From an uncultured Muribaculaceae bacterium (GTDB lineage: Bacteria; Bacteroidota; Bacteroidia; Bacteroidales; Muribaculaceae), in assembly GCA_947632485.1 (NCBI GenBank), contig CANRPJ010000001.1, positions 154,202-218,201 on the forward strand: a DNA stretch of 64,000 bases, in the 5' to 3' direction. Position numbers and translations under genes: made by a program. This document shows, piece by piece, positions 1 through 7,778 of this stretch (within the stretch, counting starts at the first letter, position 1; the number at the start of each line of letters is the position of its first letter). Under the pieces are notes generated by a model, which worked only from the letters and a program-made list of their open reading frames with translations, did no database searches and was not told the origin of the DNA.

Positions 1-275
1 GTAGCTCTTTCTATTATCTCACGCACCTCTTTGACTCCAGCCGTGACTGCGCTAAGGGTGTAAAAGGAGCTTTCTGTCTGCTTTGCAATAATGCGGGCGA
101 GGGTAGTCTTACCCACTCCCGGAGGACCCCACAATATAAAGGAATTGACGCGGCCTGATTCGATCATGCGCCGGATTACGGCTCCCTGCCCGACCAGATG
201 GCGCTGGCCTACATAATCGTCGAGGCTCTGAGGCCTCATGCGTTCGGCCAAAGGTATGTTATTATTCGTCTGCAT
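1..275 (-). CDS. rarA: Replication-associated recombination protein A (RarA/MgsA), N-terminal part, cut by window edge
   Basis: This AAA+ ATPase acts at stalled replication forks and belongs to the clamp-loader/RuvB-like family. Only the first 91 codons lie in the window. I translated them by hand because the ORF track omits the gene. The N-terminus carries the family segment PLAERMRPQSLDDYVGQ, and Walker A GPPGVGKT sits at residues 50-57. The ATG at 275 lies inside the end of the upstream HAD gene, whose stop is at 262-264. The 14-bp overlap suggests translational coupling and one transcript. Confidence is high for family and start. The C-terminal half cannot be seen. Confidence 0.9.
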   Translation of the reverse strand, partial: MQTNNNIPLAERMRPQSLDDYVGQRHLVGQGAVIRRMIESGRVNSFILWGPPGVGKTTLARIIAKQTESSFYTLSAVTAGVKEVREIIERA

Positions 276-909
276 GAGTCAACAGGGGTTCAAGCTCCAT
301 CAGGTTGCCTACAGTAATGTCTGCCAGCTTCTCTACTTCCTCGCGTGGCAAAGTGCCTGCCACACCAACTACTTTCGCTCCCGATGCCCGGGCTGCCTCA
401 AGACCTTGCCTGGAGTCTTCTACCACCACACAATTCTTTGGATCAATACCAAGAGCATCGGCAGCAAGAAGATAACCTTCAGGGTCAGGTTTCGATCTGC
501 TAACCATATCGCCGATTATTATGACCTTGAAAAAGTCTTTTAGCCAGGGCATCTGTTGCCAGAGATGATCCATCTTCAGTTTATCGCTACTCGTAACCAG
601 AGCCGCGGGAATACCTTTGTCCTTAAGCAAGTTAAGAAACTCTACGGCTCCCGTACAAGTTTCATAAATCATCTTTGCCTCCATCTCATAAAGTCTTCGC
701 TCTACGTCGGGGCGGTCTTCCTTCCTAAACCATTTGGTCAGGATATTATCCAGTGTGCTCCCTTTAATCTCGTTTGCAAAGTTCTCATTTCCGGTAGGAT
801 AGATCTCTTCGATACTATCCCATATACGGGAATAGGGACCCTCGCTGTCGATTATGACTCCATCGAGATCAAACAGGAACGCGATATCAGTCGGTTTTTC
901 GTTGTGCAT
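262..909 (-). CDS. HAD-superfamily phosphatase / beta-phosphoglucomutase-like hydrolase
   Basis: Predicted cytoplasmic phosphatase or phosphomutase of the HAD IA subfamily, 215 aa from the chosen ATG. The four HAD motifs are visible: DLDGVIIDSE (nucleophile Asp14, acid/base Asp16), TSSD, the lysine-containing SKPDPEGY, and VVEDSRQG. The ORF track starts 74 codons earlier, but that extension runs through the divergent promoter and into the opposite gene and has no HAD character. I therefore chose MHNEKP, about 17 bp after a -7 box. The gene overlaps the start of rarA downstream. Substrate is unknown; similarity to sugar-phosphate phosphatases and PgmB is at family level only. Confidence 0.88.
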   Translation of the reverse strand: MHNEKPTDIAFLFDLDGVIIDSEGPYSRIWDSIEEIYPTGNENFANEIKGSTLDNILTKWFRKEDRPDVERRLYEMEAKMIYETCTGAVEFLNLLKDKGIPAALVTSSDKLKMDHLWQQMPWLKDFFKVIIIGDMVSRSKPDPEGYLLAADALGIDPKNCVVVEDSRQGLEAARASGAKVVGVAGTLPREEVEKLADITVGNLMELEPLLTHADE

Positions 910-925
910 CGTCTTCGTTTTGCCA

Positions 926-933
926 CAAAGATA
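926..933 (-). promoter_or_regulatory. -7 box for the HAD-rarA unit
   Basis: TATCTTTG on the minus strand matches the Bacteroidetes TAnnTTTG consensus. It lies 17 bp upstream of the HAD ATG and back-to-back with the plus-strand promoter at 943-950. Confidence 0.7.
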
Positions 934-942
934 GTAAATGTT

Positions 943-950
943 TAATTTTG
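943..950 (+). promoter_or_regulatory. -7 box for the FAD dehydrogenase-tsaB unit
   Basis: TAATTTTG matches TAnnTTTG, with a TTTTG about 21 bp upstream as a possible -33 element. Only 5 bp separate it from the ATG at 956, so the mRNA is probably leaderless or nearly so. This argues against the track start at 938. Confidence 0.65.
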
Positions 951-955
951 TAGCA

Positions 956-2539
956 ATGATTAAGGAATTAGAGATAAAGACAAGCCCCGAGAAGGCGTCC
1001 ACACCGGAGTTACTCCGTGGGGAGATAGCCCGTAAGCTTGGCGTCAAGATATCAGCCGTAAGCGACTGGCGCGTGGTGCGTCGTGCTATTGATGCCAGGC
1101 GTAGTCCGGTTACGGTAGTGTTGGGTGTCATTGCAGCGACAGGAAAGGATAAATGTCCTGTTGAGCACAGCGACTCTCCGGTTTATCAGAAAGTTAGCCC
1201 GGATGCGCCGCAGGTAGTGATAGTAGGTGCCGGTCCTGCGGGTCTTTTTGCGGCTCTGAGAGCTTTGGAGCTGGGAATGAAGCCAATCGTAGTAGAGCGT
1301 GGGAAAGAGGTAGACCAAAGACGTGTTGACGTGGCTGAAATATCTCGTTCAGGTGTGGTTGACCCTGATTCCAACTATTGTTTCGGAGAGGGTGGCGCCG
1401 GTGCATTCAGCGACGGCAAACTTTTCACCCGCAGCAAGAAACGTGGTAATATCCGCGAAATTCTTTCCACACTATACCACCACGGAGCCTCACGTGATAT
1501 CCTCGTTGACGCTCACCCTCATATTGGAAGCGATCGGCTTCCGCGAATCATTAAATCAATGAGGGAAACGATTCGGAAGTATGGAGGTGAAGTAAGATTC
1601 GGAGCCCGTATGGAGAATCTGCTGATTACTGATGGCAAGGTGCAAGGTATAGTTCTGGCTGACGGAACCCGTATTGAGGGGCCGGTAATACTTGCAACGG
1701 GGCATTCGGCAAGAGATGTCTATAAGATGCTCCATGCCGGAGGCGTAGGTATAGAAGCCAAAGGACTCGCGATTGGGGTGAGACTTGAACACCCACAGCA
1801 TCTGATAGATTCCCTTCAGTATCACTCTCCCAACGGCAGGGGACAATGGCTTCCGGCAGCGGAATACAGATATGTGACTCAGGTAGATGGCAGAGGTGTA
1901 TATAGCTTCTGCATGTGTCCTGGCGGAGTGGTCGTTCCCTCAGCCTCCGGACCGGAGCAAAATGCGGTAAACGGAATGTCTTCCTCGGCGCGTAACAGCT
2001 ATTGGGCTAATTCGGGCATGGTGGTAGAGGTTCACCCTGAGGATTTTCCGGAGTATTCAGATGAAGGCGAGATGTCAATGCTCGCGCTTCAGGAAAATCT
2101 TGAAAAGCGTTTTTATGAGGCAGCTGGGGCATCACAGAAAGCTCCGGCGCAGAGAATGACCGATTTCGTGGAGCGTCGTGATTCCAAGAACCTGCCGCCA
2201 TCATCTTTCGCTCCAGGTCTTATAGAAGCCCGGGTTGATAAGTTGCTACCGGCTCAGATATCTGATAGGCTTCGTGAAGGTTTTAAGGAGTTCGGACGCC
2301 GGAGCAGTGGTTTCATGACGAAAGACGCTACAGTGATCGGACTGGAAAGCCGCACCTCGAGTCCGGTAAGGATACCGAGGAAACCTGATACTCTGGAGCA
2401 TATATCTGTCGAGAACCTCTATCCTGCAGGGGAGGGAGCCGGTTATGCCGGAGGAATCGTATCGGCTGCAATCGATGGGCGACGCTGCGCAGAGGCCGTA
2501 TTTGCAAAATTTGAAAAAGAAAGTAAAAACAATGACTGA
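956..2539 (+). CDS. FAD-dependent dehydrogenase of the COG2509 type
   Basis: Flavoprotein oxidoreductase of unknown substrate, about 527 aa. An N-terminal domain of about 85 residues precedes the dinucleotide-binding motif VVIVGAGPAGLFAALRALEL. The central CFGEGGAGAFSDGKLFTR and C-terminal YPAGEGAGYAGGIVSAA segments are typical of this uncharacterised family, which is widespread in Bacteroidetes. I preferred the ATG at 956 (MIKELEIK) over 938 because the -7 box overlaps the track start. The last 8 bp overlap the tsaB start, giving a two-gene operon. No membrane segment or signal peptide is seen. The function is not assigned experimentally to my knowledge. Confidence 0.85.
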   Translation: MIKELEIKTSPEKASTPELLRGEIARKLGVKISAVSDWRVVRRAIDARRSPVTVVLGVIAATGKDKCPVEHSDSPVYQKVSPDAPQVVIVGAGPAGLFAALRALELGMKPIVVERGKEVDQRRVDVAEISRSGVVDPDSNYCFGEGGAGAFSDGKLFTRSKKRGNIREILSTLYHHGASRDILVDAHPHIGSDRLPRIIKSMRETIRKYGGEVRFGARMENLLITDGKVQGIVLADGTRIEGPVILATGHSARDVYKMLHAGGVGIEAKGLAIGVRLEHPQHLIDSLQYHSPNGRGQWLPAAEYRYVTQVDGRGVYSFCMCPGGVVVPSASGPEQNAVNGMSSSARNSYWANSGMVVEVHPEDFPEYSDEGEMSMLALQENLEKRFYEAAGASQKAPAQRMTDFVERRDSKNLPPSSFAPGLIEARVDKLLPAQISDRLREGFKEFGRRSSGFMTKDATVIGLESRTSSPVRIPRKPDTLEHISVENLYPAGEGAGYAGGIVSAAIDGRRCAEAVFAKFEKESKNND

Positions 2540-3245
2540 TACATTGATTCTAAACATAGAAACGTCAGGCGATATCTGTTCTGTAGCCTTAACCCGCAAT
2601 GGTGCTGTTGATTTCGAGCGCGAGTCGACTGAAGGAATGAAACACGCTGAGCTTCTGGCTCCTTTTGCTGATGAGGCTATGGCTGAGTTGAGACGCCGCG
2701 GCGATAAGCTAAGCGCTGTAGCGGTGAGCATCGGCCCGGGTTCCTACACAGGCTTGCGTATAGGGCTCTCGATGGGGAAAGGACTTTCTTACGGCCTCGA
2801 TGTGCCGTTGCTCGGAATTCCGACTCTTGAGGTTATGGCGGTGAAGGCTATGTTTCGTAACAGGGAATGGACTGGAGAAGAAATTCTTGTGCCCATGCTC
2901 GATGCCCGCAGAATGGAGGTCTATACTGCCGCCTACGATTTTGCCCTACATGAGCTTCTCGCTCCTCAGCCCCTGATTCTTACAGAAGACAGCTATACGG
3001 ATCTGCTCACCAGCGGACGCGAAGTGTGGTTCTTCGGCGATGGAAGCGATAAATTCAAGGAGGTTTGTAAAAATCCTTCAGCCCATTGGATAGATGGCTT
3101 GAAGCCACATGCCCGCGATATGACAGCTCTTTCGGAAAAATACCTTCGGGAAGGGCGCACTATCGACCGTGCCTATAGCGTGCCTCTTTATCTGAAAGAG
3201 TATCAGGCTACCAAGCCGATAAATACGGTAATCGGTTCTAAATAA
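2532..3245 (+). CDS. tsaB: tRNA threonylcarbamoyladenosine biosynthesis protein TsaB
   Basis: TsaB is the inactive-paralogue partner of TsaD in making t6A at position 37 of ANN-decoding tRNAs. The protein is 237 aa from the ATG at 2532. It shows the family N-terminus ILNIETSGDICSVAL and the strongly conserved GPGSYTGLRIGLSMGKGLSYG, but lacks TsaD metal-binding histidines, as expected. The track start at 2445 reads through the upstream gene and is rejected. The extreme C-terminus (EYQATKPINTVIGSK) may be altered: a 17-bp stretch encoding the QATKP portion recurs at 4869-4885, followed there by a different short tail and stop. This suggests a cassette inserted at the gene's 3' end. Confidence 0.9.
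   Translation: MTDTLILNIETSGDICSVALTRNGAVDFERESTEGMKHAELLAPFADEAMAELRRRGDKLSAVAVSIGPGSYTGLRIGLSMGKGLSYGLDVPLLGIPTLEVMAVKAMFRNREWTGEEILVPMLDARRMEVYTAAYDFALHELLAPQPLILTEDSYTDLLTSGREVWFFGDGSDKFKEVCKNPSAHWIDGLKPHARDMTALSEKYLREGRTIDRAYSVPLYLKEYQATKPINTVIGSK
3203..3219 (+). repeat. 17-bp direct repeat, left copy (inside tsaB 3' end)
   Basis: tcaggctaccaagccga occurs here and again at 4869-4885, exact over 17 bp and in the same reading phase (Q-A-T-K-P). The two copies bracket the repeat array and the DUF4143 ATPase gene. They look like a target duplication or attachment-like pair (inference). Confidence 0.75.
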
Positions 3246-3288
3246 TATCTCTAAATCCCGTAACTTGATTTCTCTTTCAGAAAAGTTT

Positions 3289-3376
3289 AATTGTTTTGTT
3301 TTTTACGCAAAGAGCGATTTTAATTGTTTGGATTTTTACAGAATTGAAACAATAAATTGTTTGGATTTTTACAGAA
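3289..3376 (+). repeat. Three-unit tandem array, 22-bp unit at exact 33-bp period
   Basis: Units start at 3289, 3322 and 3355. The second and third are identical over 22 bp (core attgtttggatttttacaga). The first is diverged (aattgttttgttttttacgc). The 11-bp spacers are unlike each other. The array lies directly upstream of the ATPase promoter and gene and is AT-rich. It could be operator sites, or a recognition array for the adjacent ATPase product (inference). Confidence 0.85.
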
Positions 3377-3413
3377 CTACGCAACAACTACCTGAATTAT
3401 AAAAATATATTGC

Positions 3414-3421
3414 TACCTTTG
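3414..3421 (+). promoter_or_regulatory. -7 box for the DUF4143 ATPase
   Basis: TACCTTTG matches TAnnTTTG, 30 bp before the ATG at 3451 and 38 bp after the last repeat unit. Confidence 0.6.
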
Positions 3422-3450
3422 TGGAAATAAAGATCTAAAGATGGCAAGCT

Positions 3451-4818
3451 ATGTATTTGAAAAGACTTATAGACAGTTATCTTGATAAATGGGCTATCAG
3501 TAAAGATCATAAACCTATTTTGCTGAGGGGCGCAAGACAAGTAGGAAAATCTACTGTAGTCAGGCATCTTGGAGAAGCATTTGATAGTTTTGTTGAGATA
3601 AATTTTGAGAGGCAGCCTGAATATAAGAATGTCTTTAAGCGAGATCTGATAGTAGATCGAATAGTATCAGAACTTTCGGCAATCAGCGCTATAAAAATTG
3701 TTCCCGGGCAGACACTATTGTTTCTTGATGAAATTCAAGAATGTCAAGAAGCAATCATGTCCTTGAGATTCTTTAAGGAGGAGATGGCTGATCTTCATGT
3801 TATTGCTGCAGGGTCGCTTCTCGAATTTGCTCTTTCTGAGCTTCCAACATTTGGAGTAGGACGAATTCATAGTATGTATATGTATCCTATGACATTTGAT
3901 GAATTTCTTGATGCTAATGGTGAAACAATTTTACTCGACTATAAGAAAAACGCTTCGCCAGACCGCCCTTTACCAGAACCTCTCCATAACAAATTGATAG
4001 CCTTAATCAGATCCTATTTCCTTGTAGGAGGCATGCCTGAAGTAGTTGGCAAATGGGTAGAGACCCATGACTATCTGCAGTGTCAGGAGTTGCAAGATGA
4101 TATAGTAAGCGGATATGAAGACGATTTTCCAAAATATAAGAGAAAGATTGATTCAGCGCTTCTACGCCTTACGATGAGAAGCGCAGCCGTACAGGTTACT
4201 AAAAAATTTTCCTATTCGGAAGTCGGTGGTGGTCACAGAATAGAAGAGGTTAAAAAAGCTCTTGAAATGCTTCTGCTTGCGGGTATTTGTATCCCGGTTG
4301 TAAGAACAGATGCAAATGGCCTACCACTCGGAAGCGAATCCGATTCAAAATATCGGAAAATATTAATTCTTGATTCTGGATTGATGTTACGTCTGCTTAA
4401 TATGTCATCTATAGATATATCAAAGATTACGAGTGAAATACTCACAGAAGATCCCACCAATCTAGTTAATAAGGGGCCTTTGGCAGAAATGGTTGCAGGT
4501 CTTGAGCTACTGAGATATAAGACTCCCAACTTAAGGCACGAATTGTATTATTGGGTTAGACTTGCCAAAAACTCACAGGCAGAAATTGATTATGTAGAAG
4601 CATCTGATGGGATTCTTCCCATTGAGATAAAGGCTGGAATGAAAGGCGGTATGAAAAGTCTATGGATTTTTATGCGTGAAAAGAAACTATCTTCGGCCGT
4701 AAGGTGTTCGCTTGAGAATTTCAATCGATTTGAATACATTGATAAAGAAGCATCTGGAGAAGTGCGAAATGTAGAAATTTGTCCTCTATATGCTATTTCG
4801 AATCTTGTTAAACCATGA
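3451..4818 (+). CDS. AAA_14/DUF4143-family ATPase
   Basis: Predicted P-loop ATPase of 455 aa with the two-part architecture of this family. The N-terminal AAA_14 domain has Walker A GARQVGKS at residues 27-34 and Walker B LLFLDEIQE near 90. The C-terminal DUF4143 region ends in a PD-(D/E)XK-like signature (AEIDYVEA and PIEIKAG near residues 375-395). Biological role is unknown; members are often variable between strains and regarded as accessory. The gene has a lower GC content than its neighbours, has its own promoter, and is preceded by a 33-bp-period repeat array. The unit is bracketed by 17-bp direct repeats, so it looks like a recently inserted cassette between tsaB and the DUF4290 gene. 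No signal peptide is seen. Confidence 0.9.
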   Translation: MYLKRLIDSYLDKWAISKDHKPILLRGARQVGKSTVVRHLGEAFDSFVEINFERQPEYKNVFKRDLIVDRIVSELSAISAIKIVPGQTLLFLDEIQECQEAIMSLRFFKEEMADLHVIAAGSLLEFALSELPTFGVGRIHSMYMYPMTFDEFLDANGETILLDYKKNASPDRPLPEPLHNKLIALIRSYFLVGGMPEVVGKWVETHDYLQCQELQDDIVSGYEDDFPKYKRKIDSALLRLTMRSAAVQVTKKFSYSEVGGGHRIEEVKKALEMLLLAGICIPVVRTDANGLPLGSESDSKYRKILILDSGLMLRLLNMSSIDISKITSEILTEDPTNLVNKGPLAEMVAGLELLRYKTPNLRHELYYWVRLAKNSQAEIDYVEASDGILPIEIKAGMKGGMKSLWIFMREKKLSSAVRCSLENFNRFEYIDKEASGEVRNVEICPLYAISNLVKP

Positions 4819-4868
4819 AGTCTTAATATAAGGAGTTCAAAAAGAGCTAAAACCAAGGTCAACAAGGC

Positions 4869-4885
4869 TCAGGCTACCAAGCCGA
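4869..4885 (+). repeat. 17-bp direct repeat, right copy, with a tsaB-like tail
   Basis: Exact second copy of the 17-bp sequence at 3203-3219. The open frame around it reads KVNKAQATKPKQKI then stop, ending at 4899. This is plausibly the original 3' end of tsaB or a related tail stranded by insertion of the ATPase cassette (inference). Confidence 0.7.
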
Positions 4886-4917
4886 AACAAAAAATTTGAA
4901 TTACCGAATAAATTACC

Positions 4918-4925
4918 TAACTTTG
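4918..4925 (+). promoter_or_regulatory. -7 box for the DUF4290-murA operon
   Basis: TAACTTTG, 6 bp before the ATG at 4932. It overlaps the TTG-started extension in the ORF track and so decides the start. A leaderless or very short-leader transcript is implied. Confidence 0.65.
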
Positions 4926-4931
4926 CAACTC

Positions 4932-5561
4932 ATGGAAGAACTCCACATGATACCATATAACACCAGTATGCCTCCGTTGGTGCTCCATGAATACGGGCGC
5001 CACATTCAGGAAATGGTGAATTACTGCGTCGGGATACCCGATCGCGAGGAGCGCACGCAATGCGCTTATGCCATAGCGGAAGTGATGGCGAATCTCTTTC
5101 CCGATCTCGTAAACGATAAGGCCGATGGCCACAAGATCTGGGATCATATCAATATTATGAGCGATTTCATGCTCGATATCGATTTTCCATGTGAGGTAAT
5201 CACCAGGGAAGAGATGATGCCCAAGCCGGAGCGGCTGCCATATCAGAAAGCTCCTATAAGGAGAAGGCTCTACGGCAGGAATATGGAGGCCGTAATCAAA
5301 TCTGTGGCTGCAATGGGAAATGGGCCTGAGAAAGACGCTCTCGTATCGAGAGTGGCCCATCACATGAAGAAGCTGATGAGTCTCCAGAACAAAGAGGGTG
5401 TGGACAACGCACTGGTTCTGCGTGATCTCTACGACTATTCAGGCGGCCTGATAGATCTTGATCCAGCCACATATCCTCTTCAGGATTTCTACGAACCGAC
5501 CCCGCAGCAACAGCAGCGACAAGGCAAGAAGAAGAAAAAGAACGGCAACAACGGCATCTGA
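4932..5561 (+). CDS. DUF4290 domain-containing protein
   Basis: A 209-aa cytoplasmic protein from the chosen ATG, of the Bacteroidetes-specific DUF4290 family, function unknown. Family-like features are the N-terminal MIPYNTSMPPLVLHEYGR and a helical acidic middle. The low-complexity basic/Gln tail (PTPQQQQRQGKKKKKNG) could be an RNA-binding or disordered end. The start at 4896 in the track is a TTG lying upstream of the -7 box and is rejected. It is first in a tight operon: murA follows 15 bp later, then rimM. Genomic linkage to murA suggests a role tied to envelope or ribosome biogenesis, but this is association only. Confidence 0.85.
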   Translation: MEELHMIPYNTSMPPLVLHEYGRHIQEMVNYCVGIPDREERTQCAYAIAEVMANLFPDLVNDKADGHKIWDHINIMSDFMLDIDFPCEVITREEMMPKPERLPYQKAPIRRRLYGRNMEAVIKSVAAMGNGPEKDALVSRVAHHMKKLMSLQNKEGVDNALVLRDLYDYSGGLIDLDPATYPLQDFYEPTPQQQQRQGKKKKKNGNNGI

Positions 5562-5576
5562 TCTTGATTTTTTGAA

Positions 5577-6893
5577 ATGGCATCGTTCATAGTAGAGGGC
5601 GGCAACAAGCTCCAAGGTGAAATTTTGCCACAAGGAGCTAAGAATGAAGCGCTTGAGGTGATATGCGCCTCGCTGCTTACAGATGAGAAGGTTACTCTGA
5701 CTAATCTTCCGGATATTCTTGATGTGCGCAACCTCATCAGTCTGCTTTCCGACTTAGGGGTTAAGATAAAGTGGAACGGACGCCATGAGTGCGAATTTCA
5801 GGCAGATAATGTAGATCCCGACTATATGTCGACTGCAAGCTATCTCAAGAAAGCGCAGTCGCTTCGCGGATCTGTGATGATTATCGGCCCGATGCTTGCC
5901 CGTTTCGGCAAGGCTGTGCTTCCCAAGCCCGGTGGCGACAAGATCGGGCGCCGGAGACTCGACACCCATTTCATAGGGCTGCAGAAACTCGGAGCCGATT
6001 TCAATTATGATTCCGAACGTAACTTATATTCTGTGGAGGCCCCTGACGGACGGCTTCATGGAAGCTTCATGCTGCTCGACGAGGCATCTGTGACAGGTAC
6101 GGCCAACATCATTCTTGCCGCCGTGCTTGCCGAGGGCACTACTACAATCTATAATGCTGCGTGTGAGCCCTATATTCAGCAGTTGTGCCGTCTGCTCGTG
6201 AAGATGGGAGCAAAGATAGAAGGCATCGCCTCCAATCTTCTCGTGATTCACGGTGTGGAGAAACTGCATGGAGCTACGCAGCGCTGCCTGCCCGACATGA
6301 TAGAGGTGGGTAGTTTCATAGGTGTAGCAGCTATGACTGGCTCCGAAATCAGAATAAAAGATGTAAGTCTGCCGGATCTCGGCATAATGCCCGATGCATT
6401 CGTGCGCCTCGGCATCAATGTGCAGGCGGAAGGAGATGATCTGCTTGTTCCGGAGCATGACCGCTATGGAATAGAGACCTTTATCGACGGTTCTATTATG
6501 ACCTTCTCCGATGCTCCCTGGCCGGGCCTTTCGCCCGATCTGCTGAGTATCTTTCTGGTCGTAGCCACCCAGGCTTGCGGTTCAGTGCTGATCCATCAGA
6601 AAATGTTTGAGAGCCGCCTCTTCTTTGTCGACAAGCTCATCGAGATGGGAGCGCGCATAATATTGTGTGACCCTCACCGTGCGGCCGTGATTGGAAACGG
6701 ACGCATCGGCAGTCTGCACGCTACAAATATGACATCGCCTGACATCAGAGCGGGAGTGGCAATGCTGATAGCAGCCCTCGGAGCAAAGGGCAAGAGCAGG
6801 ATTCAGAATATCGACCAGATAGACCGCGGCTATCAGGAAATTGACCGACGATTGAACTTATTGGGCGCAAAAATCATTAGAACAGAAGATTAG
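5577..6893 (+). CDS. murA: UDP-N-acetylglucosamine 1-carboxyvinyltransferase (MurA)
   Basis: MurA transfers enolpyruvate from PEP to UDP-GlcNAc, the first committed step of peptidoglycan synthesis, in the cytoplasm. The 438-aa length is normal. Family features are QGAKNEALEVICASLLTDE at the N-terminus (the Lys-Asn pair near residues 22-23) and the active-site loop region GPMLARFGKAVLPKPGGDKI. In that loop the position equivalent to E. coli Cys115 (PGGC) is Asp (PGGD). Cys-to-Asp at this site is a known cause of fosfomycin insensitivity in other bacteria. The gene is second in the DUF4290-murA-rimM operon, with a 7-bp gap to rimM. Confidence 0.95.
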   Translation: MASFIVEGGNKLQGEILPQGAKNEALEVICASLLTDEKVTLTNLPDILDVRNLISLLSDLGVKIKWNGRHECEFQADNVDPDYMSTASYLKKAQSLRGSVMIIGPMLARFGKAVLPKPGGDKIGRRRLDTHFIGLQKLGADFNYDSERNLYSVEAPDGRLHGSFMLLDEASVTGTANIILAAVLAEGTTTIYNAACEPYIQQLCRLLVKMGAKIEGIASNLLVIHGVEKLHGATQRCLPDMIEVGSFIGVAAMTGSEIRIKDVSLPDLGIMPDAFVRLGINVQAEGDDLLVPEHDRYGIETFIDGSIMTFSDAPWPGLSPDLLSIFLVVATQACGSVLIHQKMFESRLFFVDKLIEMGARIILCDPHRAAVIGNGRIGSLHATNMTSPDIRAGVAMLIAALGAKGKSRIQNIDQIDRGYQEIDRRLNLLGAKIIRTED

Positions 6894-6900
6894 ATTACTG

Positions 6901-7455
6901 ATGATCCGGTTTGAAGATACAGAGGAGATTGGAAAGTTTCAGCGTCCGCATGCACTGAAAGGGGAGCTGAACGCCGTGATCGATGTGGATCCGGTATTTC
7001 TCTCCGACGGCAATCCGGCTATCGTAGAAATCGACGGAATCCTGGTGCCATTCTATGCCACCGGGGTAAGACAAAAAGGCTCTTCGGCTTGCCTTGTGAA
7101 GCTCGACGGAGTAGATTCCGAGAAAGATGCAAGAAGTTTTGTAAATGCCCCTATCCGGGCCATGCGGTCGCAACTTGCCCGATACGAAACGGAGGAGGAG
7201 GAAGAGGGCAAAGGATCTTATGCTGAAGACCTTGTAGGCTTCACCATAACTGATTCCGATGCTGGCGAAGTAGGCAGAATAGTGGATCTCGACTTATCTA
7301 CGGAAAATGCCTTGTTCGTAGTCGAGAATACTGACGGGGAAACTATTTATATTCCAATAGCCGACGACCTCATAGAGGAAATTGACGAAGAAAAACACAA
7401 TATTGAGATGACCCTCCCAGAAGGGCTCGTCACTATTAATACCAAGCAGAAATAA
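6901..7455 (+). CDS. rimM: Ribosome maturation factor RimM
   Basis: RimM binds S19 and assists maturation of the 30S head. At 184 aa it has the expected two domains: an N-terminal RimM beta-barrel and a C-terminal PRC-barrel (SYAEDLVGFTITDSDAGEVG and YIPIADDLIEEID). They are separated by a very acidic Glu run near residue 98. The start ATG at 6901 lies 7 bp after the murA stop. The next gene begins 2 bp after its stop. Confidence 0.9.
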   Translation: MIRFEDTEEIGKFQRPHALKGELNAVIDVDPVFLSDGNPAIVEIDGILVPFYATGVRQKGSSACLVKLDGVDSEKDARSFVNAPIRAMRSQLARYETEEEEEGKGSYAEDLVGFTITDSDAGEVGRIVDLDLSTENALFVVENTDGETIYIPIADDLIEEIDEEKHNIEMTLPEGLVTINTKQK

Positions 7456-7457
7456 CC

Positions 7458-7778
7458 ATGAGCGACAATTACACTTTCGATGAAGACAACGCCGTAAAAT
7501 TCATTCGCGCGTCGCTTCCTGAGGAAATCCGTGAAAAATATACGGACGATGAAATCCTGTATGTGGTAGATATCGTATGGGATTACTACGAGAAGAAAGG
7601 TCTTCTATCGCTCGACAATATCGATACCGAAGAAGAGCTTCTTGATATTGACGATCTCGTGAAGTATGTGAAGAAAGAGCTATCGGCCGACAAGGAGGTC
7701 GTGATGGATCTTGATGATGTGAAATATCTCGTGAAGGGGGAGTTGCAATATGAAGAATCGCTTGAAGATACTTTGTAA
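7458..7778 (+). CDS. Small acidic conserved hypothetical protein
   Basis: A 106-aa protein with no recognised domain. It is very acidic (Asp/Glu-rich), predicted all-helical, with no signal peptide or membrane segment. It begins 2 bp after rimM and its last 29 bp overlap the start of the OmpA-like gene in another frame, so it is translated from the murA-rimM operon. Coding potential is supported by tight spacing and by codon use matching its neighbours. Function unknown. Confidence 0.75.
   Translation: MSDNYTFDEDNAVKFIRASLPEEIREKYTDDEILYVVDIVWDYYEKKGLLSLDNIDTEEELLDIDDLVKYVKKELSADKEVVMDLDDVKYLVKGELQYEESLEDTL

Noticed and set aside
910-1131. N-terminal 74-codon extension of the HAD ORF
   Set aside because: It runs antisense into the FAD dehydrogenase and across both promoters; the ATG at 909 gives the family N-terminus.
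3289-3376. CRISPR array
   Set aside because: Only three units, 11-bp spacers and no cas genes; the short period does not fit CRISPR.
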